32,951 nt of DNA from Gallionella sp. (GTDB lineage: Bacteria > Pseudomonadota > Gammaproteobacteria > Burkholderiales > Gallionellaceae), in NCBI GenBank assembly GCA_030645955.1, contig JAUSMR010000138.1, forward strand, positions 1-32,951. The letters are read 5' to 3'. Shown here piece after piece: positions 15,634-22,277 of this stretch. Each line of letters opens with the position of its first letter. The stretch's first letter is position 1. Under the pieces are notes generated by a model. That model was given only the letters and a program-made list of their open reading frames with translations. It did no database searches and was not told the origin of the DNA. A program made the translations under genes and the position numbers.

Positions 15634-16940
15634 GGTCGACCCCCTTCGACAAGCTCAGGGCAGGCTTCGGCAGCGGCGGTCTTGTGCACCACCTGTATCG
15701 CGCGCAGTGCCGCCGCCGTGGCGCTTTGCACCGAGCGATTCACGTCGAGCGGACTGGTTGCGGCGCCCGCTCCGAACATGCCCTCATTTTGCGACCCTTC
15801 GATGAAGCCCGATGAGTCAAGCAGCAAGTCTTCCGGTAACTTGATGCCGTTGGTTTCCGGCTCCATGCCGACCGCCAGCACAACCAGGTCATGCGTCGTG
15901 GCGTAGCGGTGATAGCCCTCGGTATCCACACCATGCAGCACCGGGTTGCCATCCTTGTCTTCGACTATTTTGGCAACCTTGGATTTTACGAAACTGACCG
16001 TCGCATCCTGCTGCACTTTCTGGTAGAAATCTTCGAGGCGGTCTATGACGCGGATGTCGATGTAGTAAATCGTCGATTTTCCGGATTCGCCATAAGCCTC
16101 GCGCACATAATGCGTCTGCTTGAGCGAGGCCATGCAGCAGATGCGCGAACAATGGCGCAAATGGTTTTCGTCACGCGAACCGGCACACTGGATAAAGGCG
16201 ATGTTCTTCGCTTCCTTGCCGTCGGAGGGACGCAGCAACTTGCCGCCGGTCGGGCCGTGCGGGTCGGCGAGCCGCTCGAATTCCAGGCTGGTAATCACGT
16301 TGGCAAAACGGTCATAGCCATAAGGCTGAATTCTGGCCGCGTCGTAGGGCTTCCAGCCGGTCGCCCAGACGATTGCACCCGCCCTCAGCTCGACCGTCTC
16401 GGTCTGCATGCCGAGGTCTATCGCGTCATATTTGCAGGCCGCCTTGGCTTTCTCCGCATCCGCTGTGCCGATGATCGAAGGATCGAGCACATAGTGCATG
16501 GGATACGCCATGGCGTGCGGCAGGTAGGCCGCGCGCATCTTGCTCAGGCCATATTCGTATGGATTCGGAATCTCCGCCTCGACCGCAGCGGCGCAGTCAC
16601 CGCACGCGGTACAGTTTGCGTTGACATAGCGGGGGGCCAGTTTCAGCGTCACCGTGTAATCGCCGCGCTGCCCGGTGACGCTGCTCACTTCGGCCATCGT
16701 CATCACGCGCACGTTGCGGTTGCCCTTCAAACGGCGCAGGTTGATCTCCAACCCGCAGGTCGGGTGGCACATCTTGGGAAAATAACGGTTCAGCAGCGCG
16801 GTGCGCCCGCCCAGTGTTGCATTGCGCTCGACGAGTATCACCTGCTTGCCGCATTCGGCGGCTTCCAGTGCCGCCGTCATGCCGCCTATCCCGCCGCCCA
16901 CGACCAGGATGGTCTGGTTGGTTGCGATTGAATTAGTCAC
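15630..16940 (-). CDS. qmoA: QmoA-like / HdrA-type flavoprotein
   Basis: This 436-residue flavoprotein related to HdrA carries the FAD-binding Rossmann motif VVGGGIGGMTAALEAAECGK at about 13-32. MCHPTCGLEINLRRL (C58, C62) follows, then a cysteine set in NCTACGDC (C110, C113, C116). The HdrA signature FIQCAGSRDE with HCSRICCMASLKQ comes next, and a second nucleotide-binding end, GMFGAGAATSPLDVNRSVQSA, closes the domain. QmoA works with QmoB as the electron-transfer partner of APS reductase. A GTG start at 16940 is chosen because GGAGG lies six bases before it and the product then begins directly before the flavin motif; the longer frame to 17015 has neither. The last dozen residues (AEACPELVEGGRP) come from a dispersed repeat and are unlikely to be part of the fold. 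It heads the qmo-hdr cluster 49 bases behind the phosphoesterase gene. Confidence 0.92.
   Translation of the reverse strand: MTNSIATNQTILVVGGGIGGMTAALEAAECGKQVILVERNATLGGRTALLNRYFPKMCHPTCGLEINLRRLKGNRNVRVMTMAEVSSVTGQRGDYTVTLKLAPRYVNANCTACGDCAAAVEAEIPNPYEYGLSKMRAAYLPHAMAYPMHYVLDPSIIGTADAEKAKAACKYDAIDLGMQTETVELRAGAIVWATGWKPYDAARIQPYGYDRFANVITSLEFERLADPHGPTGGKLLRPSDGKEAKNIAFIQCAGSRDENHLRHCSRICCMASLKQTHYVREAYGESGKSTIYYIDIRVIDRLEDFYQKVQQDATVSFVKSKVAKIVEDKDGNPVLHGVDTEGYHRYATTHDLVVLAVGMEPETNGIKLPEDLLLDSSGFIEGSQNEGMFGAGAATSPLDVNRSVQSATAAALRAIQVVHKTAAAEACPELVEGGRP
15641..15670. repeat. Dispersed repeat inside the 3' end of qmoA
   Basis: CCCCTTCGACAAGCTCAGGG and its following CAGGCTTCGG belong to the dispersed family that also occurs at 9421-9470 and 30577-30726. 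On the minus strand it is translated as the ACPELVEG tail of QmoA. PELVEG is a familiar translated trace of this repeat. It also places an AAGGGGG tract six bases before the qmoB ATG. Confidence 0.75.
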
Positions 16941-16989
16941 GCGAACCTCCGTTGAAAATGATTGCTGTGGCGCTGAACTATACACATGG

Positions 16990-17517
16990 TCAGTGCTCCA
17001 GCGTGTGAATTGCAAAAGCCATGTTGGTCAGGTCGCCCAATATCCAGGTAAACGCTTCTTTCACGCCCGGTGCGCCGATGCCGGAAACCGACCCTGGGTT
17101 GACCAGTAAAGTCTGTCCGCCTTTAATGTTGGGTTGCCAGATAATTTCCGCAATATGGCTGTGACCGCAGCAAACCAGATCGTAATCTCCGGTACAGGCC
17201 ATACCTCGCCCGTAGTGAGTAAAGTGGGTTGCGAAGATGCGCCGGCCTCCAAGTTTCAGTTCCGCATCCTGCCCATGATAGCTGAGCAATCCGCCAGACT
17301 TTGCCGCCAGTTTGTGCATCGCCATCTGATCGCCGATATTGTTGCCATGCACCACATGAAGCGGTATCCCGAGTTTGATCGAGGTTCTCAGGGTATTTGC
17401 ACCAATCAGGTCACCACAATGTATGACAGCTTGCGCCCCGGCTGCCTGCGCCTCAGCTACAGCAGCCGCAAGAGGTTCGGCACGATCATGGCTGTCGGAG
17501 ACGATGCAGATTTTCAT
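16990..17517 (-). CDS. YfcE/MJ0936-type metallophosphoesterase
   Basis: This 175-residue calcineurin-like phosphoesterase binds two metal ions and hydrolyses phosphodiester or phosphomonoester bonds; the substrate is unknown. The metal ligands appear in order: DSHD (residues 8-11), HCGD (near 34), HGNN (near 58), ATHFTHYG (near 97) and GHSH (near 118). The final strand NPGSVSGI is typical of the YfcE group. The ATG at 17517 begins directly at the first strand (MKICIVSDSH). It lies upstream of qmoA on the same strand, 49 bases away, and could be the first gene of that transcript, although nothing in its family suggests a sulfur role. Confidence 0.88.
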   Translation of the reverse strand: MKICIVSDSHDRAEPLAAAVAEAQAAGAQAVIHCGDLIGANTLRTSIKLGIPLHVVHGNNIGDQMAMHKLAAKSGGLLSYHGQDAELKLGGRRIFATHFTHYGRGMACTGDYDLVCCGHSHIAEIIWQPNIKGGQTLLVNPGSVSGIGAPGVKEAFTWILGDLTNMAFAIHTLEH

Positions 17518-17835
17518 TGTGTCTTAAAGTATTTCGGGAATCTCTGTTGTTAGTCATGACGACCAGCCAGCATTGCTTTCATTAGGCCTAATTGATGGTT
17601 TTAGTGTCTATAGCCACTACGGGGTAGCTACAATATAACCCGAATGAGGGGTATACTTACTAAAGTATTAACTTAAAGGATAAGCTATCTATCTGTCTTT
17701 ATTACAGATATTTATTTGCCGGCAATTGAATTATATTGATTAATTATATTCTAATAGTCAGTTATTTATAATCCGGCCACGCACATAAAAAATATTCAGG
17801 TTTTGCGAAAGTTAACCAGGCATCAAATTGAGTTT
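17518..17835. promoter_or_regulatory. AT-rich divergent intergenic region
   Basis: This 318-base spacer between the divergent phosphoesterase and sensor-kinase genes is strongly AT-rich and holds no gene. It should contain promoters for both directions. A TATACT hexamer at 17652-17657 is a candidate -10. TACCCCT on the minus strand (17647-17653) fits the NarL heptamer consensus TACYYMT, which is of interest because a NarL-type regulator is encoded next door. One heptamer can occur by chance. Short palindromes such as TACTTTAGTA-like sequence also occur near 17655-17670. Confidence 0.35.
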
Positions 17836-19095
17836 ATGAGCAAAAAAACTAATTCCATAAAGAATTCAGTACCCGCAGATTTTTCGTGGGCAAAGGATTC
17901 AGTTTTTACCCCTCCCCCAAAAAAAGAAGGCACGGCGGCGTACAAAACGTTCACGCCAGCAGCCTCCAGGGTTGGTGATCTTAAACCTCTGCTGGAAGAA
18001 TTCCTTTCGACCCTCATTTCCACGGTAAAAGCAACAGCCGGAATAGTAAGAATCTCCCCGCCACCGCACGGCCAAACGCCTCAAATAATCAGTTCTGTCG
18101 GCTTTCCCGCCGAGTTGCTTGAAGTCGAAAATATCATCAACATTAATTGCGAGTCATTTGGTAAAGCTGCGATCGGACGCGGTCTCTATTCGGCCAACCT
18201 CGGCGCATGCAAAACACGACATGATTGCCGTAATATTGGCTGCCAGATTCAATCGATAATTGCCGCCTCACTTGAAAGTCCCAATTCCCCCGGAAATCAA
18301 ATCGGGATTCTCACTCTATTTTTCGACACGCCACAAGAACCCTCTGAGCATGTCTCAACAACTGTCAGGGCATTCACCAAATTACTTGGCGCCATTGTCG
18401 AACATAACAGATCAAACAGCGAAACCAAACGTATTGACCTTATTGCCGAACGGCAGTCGATCGCAAACGAAATCCATGATTCGCTGGCGCAAACCCTGGT
18501 CTACACACGGATGCGCACGAGTTTGCTACTTGAATCCATACGAGCAGGCAATGAACTCATGTCCACCAAATACGCGCACGATATTGATGACGCTTTAGAG
18601 ATCAGTCAGAAAACAGTGCGGGAACTGATCACGGATTTTCGTTGCGCGATGGATCCATCGGGGCTGCCGCACGCCCTGCAAACACTGACCGAACAATTTT
18701 GCCTGCGCAATAATATCGCGCTCGAATATATCAATCGGGCAGCCGAACTCGAATTGCCGCTTGAATACGAGATTCAGGTTTACCACATCGTGCAGGAAGC
18801 ACTGGCTAATATCGCCACCCATTCCGGTGCGACCCATGCCCGTCTGATCGTGGATTTCACGTCTGGTTACTATATCTTTACCGTTAAGGATAACGGTAGC
18901 GGGGGGTGCACATTTACGCCGGTTGAAGGGCACTATGGCATGATGATCATGCGCGAGCGTGCGCAGCGTATCGGTGGCGAAATAAAACTGGAAAGTTCGA
19001 AAGGCTTTGGCACACACGTGCAATTATTTTTTCCTAAACCTGGGTCAGACTGGAGAGCGGTTAATGAGTACGAAAATAAAAATTATTCTGGTTGA
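17836..19095 (+). CDS. Soluble NarX-like histidine kinase with GAF-like sensor
   Basis: This 419-residue kinase is of the HisKA_3 class. The phospho-accepting His is at about residue 214 in ERQSIANEIHDSLAQTLVYTR, very close to the NarX/NarQ H-box. The C-terminal HATPase domain shows VQEALANIATHSGA (N box) and VKDNGSGG (G box). There are no transmembrane segments, so sensing is cytoplasmic. The N-terminal GAF-like region (about 45-205) carries four cysteines, C105, C125, C131 and C136, in a compact loop that could hold an iron-sulfur cluster or redox switch; this is inference. ATG 17836 was chosen over a TTG at 17803, and both have weak ribosome-binding sites. The 3' end overlaps the response-regulator gene by 32 bases, so the two form a two-component pair. 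Confidence 0.85.
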   Translation: MSKKTNSIKNSVPADFSWAKDSVFTPPPKKEGTAAYKTFTPAASRVGDLKPLLEEFLSTLISTVKATAGIVRISPPPHGQTPQIISSVGFPAELLEVENIININCESFGKAAIGRGLYSANLGACKTRHDCRNIGCQIQSIIAASLESPNSPGNQIGILTLFFDTPQEPSEHVSTTVRAFTKLLGAIVEHNRSNSETKRIDLIAERQSIANEIHDSLAQTLVYTRMRTSLLLESIRAGNELMSTKYAHDIDDALEISQKTVRELITDFRCAMDPSGLPHALQTLTEQFCLRNNIALEYINRAAELELPLEYEIQVYHIVQEALANIATHSGATHARLIVDFTSGYYIFTVKDNGSGGCTFTPVEGHYGMMIMRERAQRIGGEIKLESSKGFGTHVQLFFPKPGSDWRAVNEYENKNYSG

Positions 19096-19732
19096 CGATC
19101 AAAACCTGTGCAGGAGCGGATTAAGTGAACTGCTCGCCAATTGTTATGGATTTTCCGTGCTCGGCGCAACCGGCAGCGTTGAAGGACTGCGCGAGTTATT
19201 GCGTGAACAACCCGATCTTTTGATCATGGATCTGCGCATGAAGCCGCTTGATGGACTGGCCATGCTTGGGCAAATTCGCAAAGAAGGCTGCACGACACCC
19301 GCTGTTGTTTTGACCATGAGTGATTCTGACGTCGACCTGGCAAACGCGATACGTGCAGGCGTACGCGGCTATTTACTCAAAGACATGGCGCCGGAGGATG
19401 TGGTTGATGCCATTCGTCGCGTCGCTGCAGGCGAGCTGGTCGTCGCTCCCGCCATGACGATCAAGATGATCGAAATGTTGCGCGGCGATCAACCCGGAGA
19501 CGAACCCAAGAACTCCCTCAAATTACTCACTGACCGTGAACGTGAAATACTGCAACTGCTATCGCGCGGTGAAAGCAACAAAGCCATCGCACAAACATTA
19601 TCGATCAGCTATGACACCGTAAAACAACATGTGCGCCATATCCTGACCAAACTGAATCTGTCATCAAGGGTTAAAGCCGCCGTGTTATTTACCGTCGAGC
19701 AACAGACGCATAATTACGATGACAGAATTTGA
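19064..19732 (+). CDS. NarL/FixJ-family response regulator
   Basis: This 222-residue response regulator has a receiver domain (IILVDDQNLCRSGLSELL), the phospho-acceptor at D56 (LLIMDLRMKPLDG) and the conserved Lys in GYLLKDMAPEDV. A LuxR-type helix-turn-helix follows near the C-terminus (LTDREREILQLLSRGESNKA, then TVKQHVRHILTKLNL). It would be phosphorylated by the kinase encoded just upstream and bind DNA as a dimer. ATG 19064 was chosen because GGAG lies about nine bases before it and the domain starts there. The extension to 19007 would run through the kinase end. A strong terminator follows 80 bases downstream. Targets are unknown; NarL-like regulators often answer to nitrate, nitrite or redox signals. 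Confidence 0.92.
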   Translation: MSTKIKIILVDDQNLCRSGLSELLANCYGFSVLGATGSVEGLRELLREQPDLLIMDLRMKPLDGLAMLGQIRKEGCTTPAVVLTMSDSDVDLANAIRAGVRGYLLKDMAPEDVVDAIRRVAAGELVVAPAMTIKMIEMLRGDQPGDEPKNSLKLLTDREREILQLLSRGESNKAIAQTLSISYDTVKQHVRHILTKLNLSSRVKAAVLFTVEQQTHNYDDRI

Positions 19733-19813
19733 CGTTAACGCATTCTAAGTTTTTCGCAGCAACAAACAGGCCAGCTTGCACCGGAACTTCTGAATGGTTT
19801 TGGCTAGCCAGGA

Positions 19814-19838
19814 AAAAAGCCGCTTGCAGCGGCTTTTT
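19814..19838 (+). terminator. Rho-independent terminator after the two-component pair
   Basis: AAAAAGCCGC, a five-base loop and GCGGCTTTTT form a 10-bp stem with a T-tract, 80 bases behind the response-regulator stop. The A/T symmetry means it could also act on the opposite strand, behind the NHL-repeat gene. The rest of the spacer to 19972 shows only another weak GC hairpin near 19928-19948. Confidence 0.88.
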
Positions 19839-19972
19839 AAGTGTTACAACCAAACTTCGATTGATCCGTTACCGATTATTGTTTTACATTATTTTAATTT
19901 TTCGCATTCTGATCCGTCGCGTCAAACCGCCCGCGCAAGACGGGCAGTTGAGTTTTATTCAGCGAGGCTGAC

Positions 19973-21409
19973 TTACTGAATCCTGCGGATTGAGTTGCTG
20001 GCACGATCCGTCACATACAGGTTGGTGCCATTGGTGGTGATGCCTGAGGGGAGGCTGATGGATGCCGAAGTACCGGTGCCATCCACAGCAGCAGCAGCTC
20101 CCGAACCTGCCAGGGTGGTGACCACACCTGTGGCAATCACGATTTTGCGGATTTTGCGGTTGCTGGTATCTGCCACATAAAGGTTGGTGCCATCGGTGGT
20201 AATGCCAAAAGGAAAGGCGAATGACGCCGCAGTACCGACGCCATCCACAGAGCCTGATGTTCCCACCCCCGCCAGGGTGGTCACGGCACCCGTGGCAATC
20301 ACGATTTTGCGGATTTTGCTGTAGAAAGAATCCGCCACATACAGGTTGGTACCATCGGTAGTGATGCCGCAAGGAAAGGCGAATGACGCCGCAGTACCTG
20401 TGCCATCTATAGAACCACCCTCCAAATACCCAGCACTACCTGCCAAAGTGGTAACTACACCCGTGGCGATCACAATCTTGCGGATTTCGTTGTTTAAGTA
20501 ATCCGCCACATACAGGTTGGTGCCATCGGTGGTGATGCCGCAAGGAAAGGCGAATGACGCCGCAGTACCTGTGCCATCTGTAGAACCCATCCCCAAATAC
20601 CCAGCACTACCTGCCAGGGTGGTGACTACACCCGTGGCGATCACAATCTTGCGGATTTTGTTGTTAAAGTAATCCGCCACATACAGGTTGGTGCCATCGG
20701 TGGTGATGCCTTTCGGCGTATTGAACGATGCCGCCGTACCGGTGCCATCCGCAGCAGCGGCTGCTCCCGAGCCTGCCAGCGTAGTGACGGCGCCCGTGGC
20801 AATCACAATCTTGCGAATTATGTTGTTGCTGGAATCCGCCACATACAGGTTGGTGCCATCGGTGGTGATGTCGTCTGGTGTACGGAACGATGCAGTAATC
20901 CCGGTGCCATCCGCAGCGGCCGCAGTGCCCGATCCGGCCAAGGTGGTGACTGCGGTTGTCAAGTTCAGCGGCACCCCTTGCCGTGCGCCACCCATCTGCG
21001 TACTTATCGTTGTATCGCCACTTGGTGCAGCAGTCACAGTAACTGTAGCAATCGCGCTATTCACTTTCCCATCGCTAACTGTGAGCAACGCAACATACGT
21101 TCCCGCAACATCTGCTGTGAAGGTCGGAGCTGCCGAGGTCGAACCTGCCAGTGTTGCGGTGCTGCTTGCTGGCTTGGAGGTCAGCGTCCAGCTGTATGTC
21201 AGCAGATCACCGTTTGCATCAGTGCTGGCACTGCCATTGAGCGTGACGAGTGCTCCGGTCATGATATTTTGGAGTTGGCCGGCATTCGATACAGGAGCAA
21301 TGTTCAATACTGTGGCTGTATTCGAGTCTGGGCTGCTACCCCCGCTATAACCAGCCATTCCGAAAACTATGGCGACCAGTGCAGCAAAATATAAAATATA
21401 TTTGAACAC
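19973..21409 (-). CDS. Exported NHL-repeat beta-propeller protein with PKD-like domain
   Basis: This 478-residue protein has an N-terminal hydrophobic signal (FKYILYFAALVAIVFGMAG). A PKD/Ig-like domain follows (about 36-130, APVSNAGQ, LVTLNGSASTDANGD, YVALLTVSDGK). Six near-identical NHL-type repeats of 50-57 residues then run to the end, each with ITTDGTNLYVAD and IRKIVIATG. Six repeats would close a six-bladed propeller, which usually mediates binding rather than catalysis. GTG 21409 was chosen because GGAGG lies seven bases before it; the longer frame to 21466 has no site. The signal end reads GMAGYSGGSS, like a lipoprotein box with Tyr in place of Cys, so lipid attachment looks lost or absent. 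It is probably periplasmic or surface-exposed. It is convergent with the two-component genes. Confidence 0.82.
   Translation of the reverse strand: MFKYILYFAALVAIVFGMAGYSGGSSPDSNTATVLNIAPVSNAGQLQNIMTGALVTLNGSASTDANGDLLTYSWTLTSKPASSTATLAGSTSAAPTFTADVAGTYVALLTVSDGKVNSAIATVTVTAAPSGDTTISTQMGGARQGVPLNLTTAVTTLAGSGTAAAADGTGITASFRTPDDITTDGTNLYVADSSNNIIRKIVIATGAVTTLAGSGAAAAADGTGTAASFNTPKGITTDGTNLYVADYFNNKIRKIVIATGVVTTLAGSAGYLGMGSTDGTGTAASFAFPCGITTDGTNLYVADYLNNEIRKIVIATGVVTTLAGSAGYLEGGSIDGTGTAASFAFPCGITTDGTNLYVADSFYSKIRKIVIATGAVTTLAGVGTSGSVDGVGTAASFAFPFGITTDGTNLYVADTSNRKIRKIVIATGVVTTLAGSGAAAAVDGTGTSASISLPSGITTNGTNLYVTDRASNSIRRIQ
19979..20960. repeat. Six tandem ~160-bp DNA repeats encoding NHL blades
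   Basis: The coding DNA of the propeller consists of six tandem units of about 150-171 bases. Long stretches such as CCACATACAGGTTGGTGCC and CCATCGGTGGTGATG recur almost unchanged in every unit. Units 3 and 4 share a distinctive insertion (encoding AGYL) and are nearly identical. This points to recent duplication or gene conversion and suggests the blade number can vary. Confidence 0.85.
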
Positions 21410-21563
21410 TTTTTCGCCTCCGTCAATAAATTCAACTTGTTGTGCAGTTTTAAATGGTGGCTGCAATCGCCCTAGTTAACATCCGCAATTTGGAAAGCTT
21501 GCGACTTATTCAATAAAATTGATATAGTCCAAAATAACTAGGCAATCTCTTGAAACCATCCCG

Positions 21564-21647
21564 TTACTCCCGGAGCTGAACCCGGAAGAGCGGCTCAATG
21601 CCGATTTGAAGCACGCCATTGGTTCGAAAGCTCCGGCGCGCACCAAG
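21564..21647 (+). pseudogene. IS630-family transposase C-terminal fragment
   Basis: A 28-codon stretch reads PELNPEERLNADLKHAIGSK followed by APARTK, the C-terminal DDE-domain end of IS630-type transposases. Just upstream the frame is disrupted: the expected YSPE is out of frame. No further transposase sequence is recognised, and the fragment runs directly into an integrase remnant. It is a broken end of a former insertion sequence. Confidence 0.7.
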
Positions 21648-21870
21648 GCATGGCACAAGGCATTAAAGCGGGCAGGCAGCGGGAATTTCCGCCGGCATGG
21701 CCTCGAACACCTGGGCAAGCTGGCACCTTCAAGAAGGCACTCCGTTGCACGTATTGCAGGAGTTGGGCGGGTGTTCATCGCCGGAGATAGTGCAGAAGTA
21801 TGCGCACCTATCCAGTGAGCATCTCGCGCAATGGGTAGATTGCAGGCCGGCTGTTTTTGCTGAAAATTAA
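21648..21870 (+). pseudogene. Tyrosine recombinase C-terminal remnant (frameshifted)
   Basis: Two frames together restore an integrase tail: WHKALKRAG then NFRRHGLEH up to about 21708, then, after a frameshift, TWASWHLQEGTPLHVLQELG and SSPEIVQKYAHLSSEHL, ending at TAA 21868-21870. The catalytic Tyr is in VQKYAHLS, and the RHxLRHT motif is damaged. Its end lies about 65 bases before a copy of the tRNA 3' half, the usual place for a tRNA-targeting integrase. The N-terminal three quarters are missing. Confidence 0.75.
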
Positions 21871-21909
21871 CTGGGAAGCGGTACGTTTTTGACTACAGCG
21901 AAAGAAGAA

Positions 21910-21934
21910 GGGGCTAGACTTTTAGCCTAACCCC
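21910..21934 (-). terminator. Duplicate of the tRNA terminator
   Basis: GGGGCTAG and CTAACCCC form a stem which, on the minus strand, is followed by TTCTTCTTT. It corresponds in position and sequence to the terminator behind the intact tRNA at 25161-25198, so it was duplicated together with the tRNA 3' half. Confidence 0.6.
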
Positions 21935-21935
21935 C

Positions 21936-21990
21936 TTGTTTTGTTTGGTAGCACGATTGGACTCGAACCAACCACCCCTTGGATGTCGAC
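21936..21990. repeat. Partial tRNA copy, island attachment site (left)
   Basis: This stretch matches 25199-25254 over 55 bases, with one missing G and one G-to-C change. It covers the anticodon loop, T arm, acceptor end and the first downstream bases of the minus-strand tRNA, and stops abruptly at GGATGTCGAC. A truncated tRNA 3' half is the classic scar of integrase-mediated insertion into a tRNA gene. Confidence 0.85.
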
Positions 21991-22137
21991 TGATTTATTC
22001 GTTGCAACACATTGTTTTTATTAATAGTAACAGTGCCGCTCGTTCCTCTTTTTGCACTGTTTTGGCAGGTCATCACCCCTCAAGTCACCGAAAAGCCACC
22101 ACAGTATTGCATCGCAAGTCTGTGGCAATGCCTTTGC

Positions 22138-22226
22138 ACAAAAGCATCGCTTTTGTACCAAATATATAATTCTCAGTCTTGTATCGCCAGTATGTAACGG
22201 CACTTCACAAATGCGCTGCATTTGTG
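22138..22226. promoter_or_regulatory. Two related hairpins upstream of the hybrid kinase
   Basis: ACAAAAGC-ATC-GCTTTTGT (22138-22156) and CACAAATGC-GCT-GCATTTGTG (22206-22226) are both perfect, with three-base loops and similar A-rich to T-rich arms, 50 bases apart. They lie 50-140 bases before the kinase start, in a spacer (21991-22277) with no gene. They could be operator sites or RNA hairpins; no regulator is identified. Confidence 0.4.
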
Positions 22227-22277
22227 GCTTGAAGTTGGACGATCATCGATATATCGTTTACTCTGCCAATCGAAGTA

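Noticed and set aside
15891..16931. 346-residue plus-strand open frame opposite qmoA
   Set aside because: Antisense shadow of a GC-rich gene with clear flavin and cysteine motifs on the other strand.
17641..17660. FNR-type binding site in the kinase promoter region
   Set aside because: Only isolated TTGAT half-sites are seen; no two-sided TTGAT-N4-ATCAA sequence is present.
20688..21350. 220-residue plus-strand open frame
   Set aside because: It is the complement of the repetitive NHL gene. Its regular Val/Ala/Pro-rich composition reflects the opposite-strand repeats.
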